Assembly: GCA_965205965.1 (NCBI GenBank) | Contig: CBDBHT010000008.1 | Location: 1,396,303 to 1,460,302 of the forward strand | DNA from: Bin55 sp965205965 | GTDB lineage: Bacteria; Pseudomonadota; Gammaproteobacteria; Pseudomonadales; Azotimanducaceae | Direction: 5' to 3' | Length of the DNA: 64,000 bases | Shown here: positions 17,238-26,439 of the stretch, in pieces | How positions within the stretch are numbered: position 1 is the stretch's first letter | Layout: each line of letters begins with the position of its first letter | The notes under the pieces: generated by a model | Databases searched by the model: none | Seen by the model: only the letters and a program-made list of their open reading frames with translations | Told to the model about the DNA's origin: nothing | Made by a program: the position numbers and the translations under genes

Positions 17238-18263
17238 GTGAGTGCATACCTTGCCGCCTGTCGCGGCGAACATACTGACTACACACCCATCTGGCTGAAT
17301 CGCCAAGCCGGGCGCTACATGCCTGAATACCTTACTCTAAAGGGCGACACACCAAGTTTGAAATTCTTCAAGTCGCCTGATCTAGCGTCACGCGCTACCA
17401 TCGACGCGCAACGAATACTGAACGTAGATGCAGCCATCGTTTTCACAGACTTGCTCCCTATGCTAGAGCCAATGGGGTTAGAGTTGGACTACGTACAAGG
17501 CGTAGGTCCTGTTTTCAATAATACCGTCAGGTCTATTCGTGACATTCAACGTTTGAAAACCGTCCCCGCCCAGGAAGGGTTGGGGTTTATTGCTGAAACG
17601 ATAGCTCTTGCACTTGATGGACTACCAAGAGAAATACCATTGATCGGTTTTGCCGGCGCACCTTTCACGTTAGCGTCTTACATTATCGAAGGACGGAGTT
17701 CAAAAAATTTCACTGCCACCAAATGCTTAATGCACAACCTGCCCGATGGTTGGTCGCTACTTATGGACAAACTAGCAGACGGTATTATTGACTACGTAAA
17801 TCTACAGATCGACAGCGGCGTTCACGCCGTGCAAATCTTCGATAGCTGGGTTGGATGTCTCTCTGAACGAGAATATCAACGATGCGTCGCACCAGCGACG
17901 CAAAAAATGATGAGTGGAATTGGAAGGCGTGTACCTATCGTCTACTTTGGCACGGGAAACGTACACTTGCTAGACGCAATGTATGCGACGGGACCGAGTT
18001 TCATGGCGTTGGATTGGCGAGCTCCTTTGAAACCGACATGGGACCGCCTAGGGTGCCCTGCGATACAAGGCAATCTCGACCCCGCCCTGCTTTGTGCGGA
18101 TATTGAAGTAGCAATTACAGAAGCAAAGGTACTACTCAACGAAATAAACGGTACACCAGGACATATTTTCAACCTGGGACATGGAATATTGCTGGAAACG
18201 CCCGTCGACAACGTCAAAAGACTCGTGGATTTCGTCCACGAGTACAGTCAAGAACTTCGCTAG
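17238..18263 (+). CDS. hemE: Uroporphyrinogen decarboxylase
   Basis: Cytoplasmic enzyme that removes four carboxyl groups from uroporphyrinogen III to give coproporphyrinogen III. WLNRQAGRYMPEYL matches the N-terminal PROSITE-type signature (RQAGRYxPEY), and GFAGAPFTLASYIIEG and FDSWVGCLSEREY are conserved. I prefer the GTG at 17238, 13 bases after the fabV stop (341 residues), because it yields the family N-terminus; a TTG at 17208 inside fabV would add ten residues. Other haem genes (hemB, hemCDXY) lie ~27 kb away across the IS cluster. Confidence 0.95.
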   Translation: MSAYLAACRGEHTDYTPIWLNRQAGRYMPEYLTLKGDTPSLKFFKSPDLASRATIDAQRILNVDAAIVFTDLLPMLEPMGLELDYVQGVGPVFNNTVRSIRDIQRLKTVPAQEGLGFIAETIALALDGLPREIPLIGFAGAPFTLASYIIEGRSSKNFTATKCLMHNLPDGWSLLMDKLADGIIDYVNLQIDSGVHAVQIFDSWVGCLSEREYQRCVAPATQKMMSGIGRRVPIVYFGTGNVHLLDAMYATGPSFMALDWRAPLKPTWDRLGCPAIQGNLDPALLCADIEVAITEAKVLLNEINGTPGHIFNLGHGILLETPVDNVKRLVDFVHEYSQELR

Positions 18264-18488
18264 GTTTTTCGTCGGTAACTGCTCCTTCGCTGGCAGAGGC
18301 CACCGTATGCATGTACTTCGCTAAAGTATTCCCAGGCAGCATGTGGTACGGGAGCAATCCATCGGATTTGGTTTTGGTGAATTTTTAATTCATCATCAGA
18401 CACATGCGAGTTAATTTTCTTTTCCACCGCATCAATGGTGGTTGAGCCACCATCTTCAATAGAGGCGATTAATCCCTTCGAACGCCTC
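18260..18488 (-). pseudogene. Truncated coding remnant cut by the IS1380 insertion
   Basis: Reading leftward from the IS boundary, one frame is open for ~75 codons, with TAG at 18260-18262 overlapping the hemE end. The translation looks protein-like (GGSTTIDAVEKKINSHVSD, then IRWIAPVPHAAWEYF) and its base composition resembles the core genes. There is no start codon because the IS1380 composite begins at 18492. The matching 5' part is not found at the other IS edge. I do not recognise the family. Confidence 0.35.
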
Positions 18489-19922
18489 TAGCCCAGATTT
18501 CTCATAACCAAGCCGAAAATGATGTTTTTCACGGGATGCGGTGCGGTGGGTACGGGCATGAAATTTCGCGTCGCGAGTTCGAAAAGGCTTCGGAGGGCGG
18601 GTACGCGTGTGTTTTCCCCGCCTTTTTGCGGGCGGGACGGCGCATCGCTGAGCATCCGGGCGCGGGGAGGTCGGCGCGCTCCGCCGCCAGCGTCATGCAC
18701 CCGGTTGCACCGGGCTTTTACGTTAGTGCCAGGCTGGCCCAGATCAACCGGAAATCCTTCCAGTACGGGAAGGCGGACCCGAACGCCAGATGGATCCGCC
18801 GCGTGGACACCGTCACGCGCACCAGGATCCAGAACAGGTGCTCGCGCAGCGTCCGTCGATGGGTGGCTCCGGCGCAGGCAGCATGGCAGATACCGGGAGG
18901 TGCTCGAGCCGGTGCTTCATCATGCAATAGAGGGCATGGGCCAGTGCGCTCAGCCGGAGCCGGAGTGCGTTGACGTTCCAGAGGCCGCTGGAGCATCGGT
19001 CCAGGAACAGATCGTTCTTCTGCTCCTTGATCCAGTTTTCGGCCGCGCCCCGGTCGCAGTACATCGCTTCGTAGACCGTTTGCGCGTTGGGCTTCTGGAG
19101 CGAGGTGACGACGAAGCGACTTGTGGTATCGGGCTTCGCCAACCGTCGCACATGGGCCTTCCGCGCCGGCCTCCGGTCCGCCGTCGGCCTTGCCGGCTGG
19201 TTCCCCGTCCGCGTTGCCGATCGGTTGTCCCGGCAGCCATTCGGCCTTGGCGATCACGCGGCGTTCGCGGTTCCAGCTGTCGCGCGTGCGATAGCCGAAG
19301 CTCTGGTAGCCGCGGACCGCTCGCTGTGCATAGTCCGGATCCCGCTTCAACCGGTCCCGCAGATCGTCCATCAACGGCTGGACCCGGTCTTTCAGCCGAT
19401 CATTGCGCGGCAGCCCCAGCACGTCATCCACGCCCCGCGCCTCGCACCACGTCATCCACTCGTCGCGGCAGTAGGCCCCGTCGGCGCGGATCAGGATCGG
19501 CACCTGCGGAAATCGCTTCCGCAACCGGTCCACGAGCGGCGCGATCGTCTCCACCACGCCCGCCGCCACATCGCCGCTCGACGTGCGCAGTTCCGTCCGC
19601 ACCGGCCAGCCGTTGCAGAACACCAGCCGCGGAAGGTAGCAGTATTCATGGTAGTACCCGTGGATAGAACCGATGCTCCTGCCGGCCGTGCAGTTGCACG
19701 TCCGTGGCATCGATGTCCAGCACCAACCGCTTCGGCATCTGGCCCCGCTCGCCACACACCAGATACAGCTCCACGAGCAGCTCGTCGAGCGCATCGAAAT
19801 CCACGGTGATCTGACGCGCCTTCGCCCGGTCCCGCCCGTTCGCCGACAGCTCCATCCGGTTCAGCGTGCTTTTGCCGGCCAGCGGCTCGCAGTCCGAACG
19901 CGCACACTCCACCCGTCCCATG

Positions 19923-21081
19923 GCCGTGGACCAATGGCATTCGTTTAGTGATCATTGTCATTCGTTTAAGGAAGTGCCCTTCACTCCTGTATGGAATGCC
20001 AGTCCTATGTTGAGTTAATCAGCAGTTTTTGCTTGCAGTCTTCTCCCTCGCTGTCACATCTTCACGGGTTTTCGGGATCGTCGTTCGAAGGATCTGCCGG
20101 GCCGGAGTCGTTGTCGGCATCGGATGATGTCGCGAACCACCTGGGTGACCGTTTCCTGTAGCGCGGATGCCTGCTTCAGCAACAGGCTCTCGATGTCGGC
20201 CGCCACCATCGCCAGTCCCGTGCTTGAAATGGGTCTGCTTGCGCGGCTTGCCATGTTCGTGCGGGCTTTCGTTCCATCGATGGTCGCCGTGACCGGAGAA
20301 CCGCCGGGTCATGGCGTTCAGGGGGAAGCCGGCATAGAGTTTCTGTTTCACTCCCCGCTCGCTTGGTCCATGGAAGTCTTCCACCTCCATCCGTTGTTTG
20401 GACACCTTGTACCATTCTTCCACGCCCCATCTTGCGCGATACCGCTCCGCCAGTTGCGGGATGGTGTATTGCTTCGAATCCAGCAGGGTGGTTCCGAGGA
20501 TGAAGACCGTTTTGCCGACGAGGTATTTCACCAGCCGAAGGCAGTGTGCACCACAGGTGGCGCGAGTGTGCCTTTGCGGGGGGCGATCTCCATCACCACA
20601 TCCTCTCGGTCGCCGTGGATGAAATGGTCAATGTCGGCACCGGTTTTCCTTTCTGCTTTATCCCGAACACCGCATGCAGTCCCCGGATCACGTGCACGTG
20701 CAGCATCCGTAGACAGGATCCAGGGCTTTCCCCGCCCTTCGGCGTCCGCCAGCCAAGATGACTGCAGATGGCCGAAGCCAGTTCATCGCGACTCAAGGAC
20801 GGAAACAGCTCCACCGTCCTCTGAGTGTCCGAAATCCGACGGCGGGTCAGTCGCCTGCCACAAAATGTGATCGACTTCAGATCCACGATTCTCGAACCCA
20901 TCCACTTTCCGTCCGAAACAATTCCATACAGCATAGTTTGCCAAAAAAAATGTCGCAACGTAACCCCTTTTTTTGAACACTCCAAAAAACAGAAACAAGT
21001 CCCAGTCAATCAATGGGTTATAGAAAACCCTCAAAGGCGCAGATCGACTTTTCTCAAACCGAATGCCATTGGGCCGTGGAC
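19923..21081 (-). mobile_element. Deleted IS4-type (DruA-associated) element nested in IS1380 copy 1
   Basis: The element spans 19932-21072 with termini CAATGGCATTCG and (complement) CCAATGGCATTCGG and a 9-bp target duplication GCCGTGGAC (19923-19931, 21073-21081). Comparison with the uninterrupted IS1380 sequence at ~35.71 kb confirms the insertion point. Coding pieces on the minus strand: an N-terminal region (LTRRRISDTQRTVELFPSLS, CSHLGWRTPKGG) and, after a large internal deletion, the IS4 transposase part with GDRED-type residues and ERYRARWGVEEWYKVSKQ. Length 1141 bp, so the DruA-type middle is missing. Confidence 0.8.
20019..20909 (-). pseudogene. IS4-family transposase remnant (DruA-domain type, internally deleted)
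   Basis: N-terminal MGSRIVDLKSITFCGRRLTR starts near 20902; it resembles residues 1-75 of the DruA-IS4 transposase at 32.56 kb. After a deletion the sequence continues as IS4 transposase in other frames (GKPVPTLTISSTATERM, then LVGKTVFILGTTLLDSKQY, the E-region YRARWGVEEWYKVSKQRMEV and FHGPSERGVKQKLYAGF). At least two frameshifts are present. Non-functional; useful because it supplies the C-terminal half missing from the 32.56 kb copy. Confidence 0.75.
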
Positions 21082-21359
21082 AGGGGACCCGGTCCCGCCG
21101 CAGTTCGTCGTGATCGTTCAGATCCTCGTAGCCCAGCGCGAGACCCAAAATCCGCTGCCCCAGCAACACCACCAGCGGATGCGCCACCTTGGACGGGTCC
21201 CGGTGATCCGTGAAACATGCCGAGGCGCGCTCGAACAACCGGACCTGCTCGGCCAGCATCATCAGCAGTGCCGAGCCCCCGTTGCAACTCAGCTCACCTC
21301 CACTGCAGTCCACCTCCATCCGCGCCGGACGGACCCCTTTCGCCATCCGACGCACCAAC

Positions 21360-22665
21360 CCGGTCCGGGTTGTGTATAAATTTATCTGCAAAAACGAAAA
21401 ACGGGCTGTAACGACAGACGAATGGTTAGAATCTGATGTTTGATCGGGAATGTGGAGATGCCTGGACGCGGAACCGCGTCCAGGCACGAATCATTCATGA
21501 CACAATTTATGACAAAGGAGCAAAAAATGATTCGGGAAGATTATACGTACGATGTCACGAAGAAGTCGGCAAGCCATCATCTGGCGGACGATGAGGAATT
21601 TGTGAGGCGGCTGGTGCAGGAGACGCTCAACGAGGTACTGGAGAGTGAGATGACGGAGTTTCTGGGAGCGGGCAAGAGCGAGCCGGACGCGGACGCGTCA
21701 GGGCTACCGTTCCGGATACTACCGGCGGGATCTGACGATGAAGGTGGGCGAGATCGAGCTGAGGGTTCCGCAGGAACGCAGTCGGTCAGTTCAGCACGCG
21801 GGTGTTCGAGTGCTATCAGCGTTCGGAGAAGGCCCTGGTGGCGGTGCTGTCGGAGATGTATGTGCAGGGGGTCTCGACGCGTCGGGTGAGCCGACTGGCG
21901 GAGGGTCTGTGCGGTCACGAGTTTTCGCCGGCGACGATCTCGGCCATGGTGGCGAACCGGGAAAGCGAGGGGTCGTGGACGGAATTCCTGTCGCACCTGA
22001 AGGGACGTGGCCTGCGGGGAGTCGAGTATGTGGTCTCGGACCGTCATGAGGGATGGAAGCATGCGATCTCGAAAGTGCTGCCGACCGCGCCGTGGCAACG
22101 GTGCTGCGTCCATTTTCTGCGCAATGCCAGGGACAAACTGTCCCGGAGTGCTGATCCCGCGTGTCTGGAGGGTTTGAAACGGTTGTGGGGCTGTGAGCAT
22201 GTCGGGGAGGCTCGTGAGGCACTGGGTGCCTGGGTAGGCCGTTGGGGCGATGAGAAAGGGTTTGGCAGGCTAGTGGAATGGGTCGAGGATCATGTCGAGG
22301 AGACGCTGACGGTGTATCGGCTGCCCAGGGAACATCGCCTGCGGATGAAGTCCACGAACATGCTGGAGCGGTACAACGAGGATCTCCGCCGGCGAACGCG
22401 TGTCGTCAGGATCTTCCCGAACGCGGAGTCCTGTCTGCGTCTGATCTTGGCACTTGCGGCGGAGACCCATGAGCGGTGGCTGACGGGGCAGCGTTATCTA
22501 TATGGTCGGATCGGCGTGGTTCGCGCATCCGAACCGGAATCCGAGACATGGCAGGAGGCGGCATGAAACGCCCGAAAATTTCGCGCCGAGCGGAGACCCG
22601 CCCATATGGGCGGGTCTCCGATCCCACTAGAAATTGCAGAAAATTCTTGACACCACTCCGGTCCG
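21360..22665 (+). mobile_element. IS256-family element, copy 1
   Basis: The element covers 21368-22657 (1290 bp). The left terminus GGTTGTGTATAAATTTATC and the right terminus (complement AGTGGTGTCAAGAATTTTC) are imperfect inverted repeats. The 8-bp target duplication CCGGTCCG lies at 21360-21367 and 22658-22665, and the empty site is visible in IS1380 copy 2 near 36.00 kb. About 180 bp shorter than the other two IS256 copies through an internal deletion. Confidence 0.9.
21527..22566 (+). pseudogene. IS256-family transposase, copy 1 (deleted, frameshifted)
   Basis: Starts MIREDYTYDVTKKSASHHLA after a good AAAGGAG site. Frameshifts occur around 21690-21790, where one extra base separates the CGCAG and CAGTTCAG blocks compared with copy 3. 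The segment between AMV and ANRES, which contains the first catalytic Asp region (YVLLDARYEKVRE in other copies), is deleted near 21950. The C-terminal part (MLERYNEDLRRRTRVVRIFP) matches the Mutator-like E-region. Three bases missing near 22340 leave the frame intact there. Cannot be active. Confidence 0.88.
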
Positions 22666-22690
22666 CGCCGCGCTTGGGCTTGCTCTTCAT

Positions 22691-23137
22691 CCCGTGCCCT
22701 CCTCCATCCGGCCCCATCGGCCGCGTTGCGCCCACCGTTCGGCCAGCGTGGCCGCATATCCCGGACGCCCCTTCCAGAACACCAACCGGAACATGAACAG
22801 CACGACCACCAGCGTGTTCAGCACGCGCCGCCGCTGCCAGAGCCGGACCAAAGCATCCTCCGGGGCCAAGACGGCTGCCGGCGACCTGCAGGACCCCAGT
22901 CGATCCCGACCCTTCGGCGTGAACCCAGCCCAGATGACTGCACAGGGTGGACGCCAACTCATGGCGGCTCAGTGCCGAAAACCGTGCCACCGTCTTCTGA
23001 AGGTCCGCCATCCAACGGCGGGTCAGCCGCGTGCCACCCAAGGTGGCCGACTTCAAGTTCTCGATTCGGAAATCCATCACGTTTGCACCAGAGACCATCT
23101 AACCAAGCGTAGATTGCCATAACCCATGCCAAAACGT
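22691..23137 (-). pseudogene. DruA/IS4 element relic: N-terminus joined to transposase stub (copy 1)
   Basis: On the minus strand from 23077 it reads MDFRIENLKSATLGGTRLTR and SRHELASTLCSHLGW, i.e. the N-terminal helical region of the DUF4338-type transposase at 32.56 kb. Just after the codons for GSC the sequence jumps to the AGGTCGCCGG block that lies ~720 bp further on in the longer copy, removing the DruA domain. It continues into the NTLVVVLFMFRLVFWKGRP stretch and then meets the IS1380 start codon. The same junction occurs at 36.2 and 63.4 kb. Confidence 0.78.
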
Positions 23138-24828
23138 AGCAATTCCCCGTATAGTTTCATTTTGGGCTTGATGTCGGTCTTTTCATGTTTCGGTACGGGA
23201 AACCGACGTTTTCAGACGGTTTGCATGGCATGTCGTCGTGCGTTGGAACGGGTTCCGGGCATCGATATGCAGGTCTCTTGACCGTCAGGGCGGCATGGGG
23301 CCTCGGGGACGTCCCGATCCCTTCTTCATCGAGCAGCAGCTGGAGAGGCGGTCGGCCGTCAGGACGTATCGTAGGCGAGGTACGCGGTGTAGATCCCGAG
23401 GGCGTGGCCGTACAGTTCCTGCCAGTTGCGGAAGGCTACCGCACAGAAACTGCTGCGCAGACGTTCCCACGTCGCGGTTCGGGTATAGCACTTGGCGAAG
23501 ATTTGCTTCATGACGGGGCAGGCCATTTCCAGCAGCTGGTCGATCAGGAACGCCAGCAGCATCAGCGCAGCGAAAGTATCCGACAGGTGCTGGGTTCCGT
23601 GTCCGAAGTTGTGTTCCAGGTACTGGACGTTCTTCAGCGTGTTGAAGGTCTCGTTCTCGATCTTCCAGCGACTGCGAGCCGCGCGGACCAGTTCGCTGGC
23701 GTTATGCGGATTGAGCGGCAGATCGGTGACCCAGGTGAACGCCCGCCGCGCATCCTCGCCGGAGCCACGCCGCTCCGAGCTCTGCAGTACCTGGACCTTC
23801 AGGTCGGGGTTCGCAGCATTCCGTTCCACCTCCGGCACCACGCGCAGCTGGCGATCCCGCTCCTGCCCTTCGGGCGAGGGATCTGCAAACCAGAGCGCAT
23901 CGGAACGATCCAGATAAGCCTGCAGATGCGGATGGTCGCCCGCCCGAGCCGCCAGCAGAAAGCGCAGTCCATGCTCCTGAAGCAGCCGGATCTGGGGACC
24001 CTGCGAGAACAGCCCATCGGCAATCACGATCAGCTTCATGCGCCGATAAAGCGAAGCCAGGACCGGAACTAGCCGGGCCCAGGCACCCCGCTCGCAGTCG
24101 TTCTTCATCGAGCCATCCCCGTTGCAAACCGCTTCTATCGCCATCGGCAGTACCTGCCGCTGATCCGGATGCACCATCACCGCACACAACTGCTGATGGG
24201 AGTACGTGGTCGAACCGTTGCGATGCCGGGCCCGCAGACAGCACGAACCGTGAATCTGCTGGGAGGAAAAGGTGCCGGTACCATCCACGGCTACCAGATA
24301 ATGACCGCGCCACGCCGACATCCGCTGCAGCACCTTGCCGCGCTGGGCGCGTTGCAGAACCTGCTGAAACGCCCGCCGATACCGCACCGGCGAGATCGGA
24401 TCCAGGCGGACGGCGCAGAGTCGTGTCGCAGGGAACCTGCGCCAGACCGTACAGACGACGCAGATTCATTTCCACCACCTTGTGCCGGTGCCTCGTTAAA
24501 TCAAACTGCAGCAGCGAGGCGTGCTTCTCCAGAAACACCGCCAGACCCGACATCAGACAGTCGCCGGTGGAAAACTTCCGCCCGCAAACCTCCTCAACGA
24601 CCCCCTCAAAAACTTCACGAACCACCCGCAGCACACCGGGTTTGCTCACATCCTTGCGCAACTTCAACGCACCCATCCTTGGATACCTCGTTTGTCTGAT
24701 AACTCTATATGAACCTATCATCCATCCTCAAACGATAAGCCTACGCTCTTATTATTGCGAAAGCTAATGCGCAAAATCCATACCTATAGCGGGGTTGGGG
24801 CTATACGGGGAATTGCTGGCCAAAACGT
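23128..24828 (-). mobile_element. DDE-transposase IS element with 17-bp perfect terminal repeats
   Basis: The element covers 23138-24818 (1681 bp). Termini AGCAATTCCCCGTATAG and CTATACGGGGAATTGCT are perfect inverted repeats. A 10-bp target duplication GCCAAAACGT flanks it (23128-23137 and 24819-24828); the uninterrupted target is seen at ~36.47 kb. Isolated termini of the same type occur at 38.83 and 39.69 kb. Confidence 0.88.
23359..24676 (-). pseudogene. IS4-like/ISNCY-type DDE transposase with one frameshift
   Basis: Begins MGALKLRKDVSKPGVLRVVR and ends near AYLAYDTS at 23359. Catalytic blocks are present: HYLVAVDGTGTFSS (first Asp), KLIVIADGLFSQGP (second Asp) and RSRWKIENETFNTLKN (Glu). 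The frame breaks near 24400, where RR should continue as LDPISPVRYRRAF but a one-base difference shifts it. Otherwise nearly full length (~440 codons), so it is a recent casualty or an assembly error. Family placement among IS4-like elements is uncertain. Confidence 0.8.
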
Positions 24829-25357
24829 AAGTGTTTTTTGAAGAACCCCCAAAAAAACGAATATGTTTCCGTATATCAACCGGTTACACGACATCCTCAA
24901 AGACCGGGATCCCTTTCCGTTCATCCGCATGCCATGGCAGCCACCGGGGGGGGGGGGAACCTCCCGACCAGTCGGGGAGCGTTCGGGCCTCGTCAAGACC
25001 AGAACCCAAGGGCGTGCGATAGGGGCGTCCGCCGCATGCTCACCCGCATGGCTCATCATCCAGTCGAAAACAGCATCTTTCACGGGATGCGCCGCTTTGC
25101 ACGCCGATCGTGGCGGTCCGCAAAACGGGCCCAGGCGCATGCTACACGTCCGCACCTCTTCCGCCAGCATCGCACTCAGCACCGAACGCGTCCCGCTTCC
25201 GTCCGACCCGAACGCACCCCTTTCGCCATCCAACGCACCCATCCGTCCGAACGCACCCCGCTAACCATCCCCCCGGCAAAGCCCAATCAACTTCGTGGTA
25301 TCAACAACTTACACGCACATACATCGCACCCAAGCCATCCATTATGAGAAATAAGGG
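24829..25357 (-). repeat. Degenerate IS1380-like 5' region, copy 1 of a three-copy repeat
   Basis: The same ~400-500 bp stretch recurs at 36481-36974 and, reverse-oriented, at 62665-63180. On the minus strand one frame reads VRWMAKGVRSGRTEAG, resembling the IS1380 transposase N-terminus (VRRMAKGVRPARMEV), after which similarity fades. It runs from the IS1380 terminus to the DruA/IS4 element terminus. Frames on both strands are open because of high GC; I do not think they encode proteins. Confidence 0.65.
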
Positions 25358-25363
25358 CTAGAG

Positions 25364-25530
25364 TTACATGAGAACCAAGGCCATGTCCGTCCGTTCGTAT
25401 TCGTAGTCCACACGTCGCGAACCATCCGTAGTGGCCGGCACAGGCGAGCGTGTTTCCTTGACTAATGGCACCGGCTGCCCGTCGTCCAGCCACTTCAGAA
25501 CCGGTATTTCCCACGTATGCAGATTGTGTG
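25364..25530 (-). pseudogene. IS630-family transposase scrap
   Basis: Minus-strand translation contains KETRSPVPATTDGSRRVDYE followed by YERTDMA. This matches the IS630 block KQL..ETRxPxP...P.R.DYEYxRNG seen in full in the element at 40.2 kb. Truncated on both sides; the right edge abuts the IS1380 CTAG duplication. Confidence 0.5.
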
Positions 25531-25542
25531 CCCATGCCCGAA

Positions 25543-25689
25543 CTACATCAACAAATCTCGCCACTGACAGCCGTTTTCCAACATACACAGCAACGCGTCG
25601 CGGAACGCTCGATGGTTGATCTTGACGTTCTCTCGCGGGCGCGGAAACACAGGCTCCATCTTCCCAGACTGCTTTTCCGTGAGTTCCAT
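25543..25689 (-). pseudogene. IS5-group transposase N-terminal scrap
   Basis: Reads MELTEKQSGKMEPVFPRPRE and AFRDALLCMLENGCQWRDLL from 25689 leftward, the N-terminal domain of IS5/IS1031-type transposases (MELTxxQWxxxEPLFP...ENGCQWRDLP). Only ~49 codons remain. It may be the counterpart of the C-terminal scrap at 5.4 kb, but the two are 20 kb apart and the link is speculative. Confidence 0.6.
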
Positions 25690-25818
25690 GCCTGACTTTA
25701 TTCGTCCAGTTAATGTTAAACACCTATCCACCCATTTAGCCATTCGAGAAAGATGATCTAGCTAATTCGGTAACATGCACACCGATTTTGGATAAGATCT
25801 AACGGACGAAATACAGCT

Positions 25819-26439
25819 ATGCACGAACTTACCACGTTCAATGACGAGAACGATAAAGATGATAAAAGCGATGCAACAAGACAGCCATCACCTTGGGAAA
25901 GTTCTCTTTTCAAACAAAGAATACTCACGATTTTTGGTGAGATCGACAAATCAGCGGCACAAAAAACTGTCGAGAAGCTATTGGCATTGTCATTCGAGAG
26001 TGACGATCCAATTACCATTTTCGTCGGTTCACCAGGTGGCCATGTCGAATCCGGTGACACAATTTTTGATATCATCCGTTTTATTAAGCCGGTTGTTCGC
26101 ACAGTCGGCACAGGTTGGGTTGGCAGCATCGCAACGCACATCTATCTTGCTCCGCCAACCGAGCATCGATTTGCTCTGCCCAACACTCGATTTCTCATTC
26201 ATCAGCCATCTTCTGGATTCGGGGGCGATGCATCCGATATAGAAATCCATGCTCGCGAAATCGTCAAAACTCGAGAGCGAATCAATCGCATCATCGCCGA
26301 ACAAACTGGTCAGGATTTGGAACGGATCGAAAAAGACACACACAGAGACCATTGGATGAGCGTCGAGGAGGGCGTGGAATATGGGTTGGTCGGCAAAGCC
26401 ATTCATTCGTTCGCTGAACTACAAGAAGTATCATTGTGA
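25819..26439 (+). CDS. ClpP-like serine protease with divergent nucleophile motif
   Basis: 206 residues of the ClpP/crotonase fold. The triad is S103, H128 and D177; spacing (25 and 49 residues) is the same as in E. coli ClpP. The flanking motif is unusual: TVGTGWVGSIATHIYLAP replaces the standard GQAASMGAFLL, while LPNTRFLIHQPSSGFGG and DIEIHAREI are normal. The first ~25 residues are acidic and low in complexity, so no normal propeptide is evident. It probably forms a ClpP-type barrel working with ClpX/ClpA, or is a second, specialised ClpP. No clp ATPase is adjacent; it is one of two non-IS genes inside the IS cluster, and its lower GC suggests it is native. Confidence 0.82.
   Translation: MHELTTFNDENDKDDKSDATRQPSPWESSLFKQRILTIFGEIDKSAAQKTVEKLLALSFESDDPITIFVGSPGGHVESGDTIFDIIRFIKPVVRTVGTGWVGSIATHIYLAPPTEHRFALPNTRFLIHQPSSGFGGDASDIEIHAREIVKTRERINRIIAEQTGQDLERIEKDTHRDHWMSVEEGVEYGLVGKAIHSFAELQEVSL

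Larger units (their letters stand above)
18718..22690 (-). pseudogene. IS1380-family DDE transposase, copy 1, interrupted and frameshifted
   Basis: Starts at ATG 22690 (MKSKPKRGAD). The coding sequence is cut after ~12 codons by the IS256 at 21368-22657, resumes at 21367 (VRRMAKGVRPARMEVDCSGG), is cut again by the IS4-type element at 19932-21072, and ends at 18718 (WASLALT). The C-terminal 1.2 kb has further frameshifts near 19660 and in the 18.8-19.2 kb stretch. Recognisable blocks: RLVLDIDATDVQLHG (first Asp region), PILIRADGAYCRDEW (second Asp), AENWIKEQKNDLFLDR (Glu region). Not functional. Confidence 0.88.
18488..25361 (-). mobile_element. IS1380-family composite unit, copy 1, with three nested insertions
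   Basis: Termini 18492 (CCCAGATTTCTCATAA) and 25357 (complement CCCTTATTTCTCATAA) are inverted repeats, and both sides carry the 4-bp target duplication CTAG (18488-18491, 25358-25361). Inside, read on the minus strand: a degenerate IS1380-like 5' region (24829-25357), the 5' end and N-terminal relic of a DruA/IS4 element (about 22691-23137), then the IS1380 transposase. It is interrupted by a DDE element (23138-24818), an IS256 (21368-22657) and an IS4-type element (19932-21072), each with its own target duplication. Confidence 0.85.

Noticed and set aside
18519..19809. Long plus-strand frames (up to 380 codons) over IS1380 copy 1
   Set aside because: They are Arg/Pro/Ala-rich antisense shadows of the transposase read on the minus strand; the same shadows recur over every IS copy.
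24920..25357. Repeat at 24.9, 36.6 and 62.8 kb as a family of small protein genes
   Set aside because: Frames differ between copies, there is no ribosome site, and part resembles a degenerate IS1380 transposase start.
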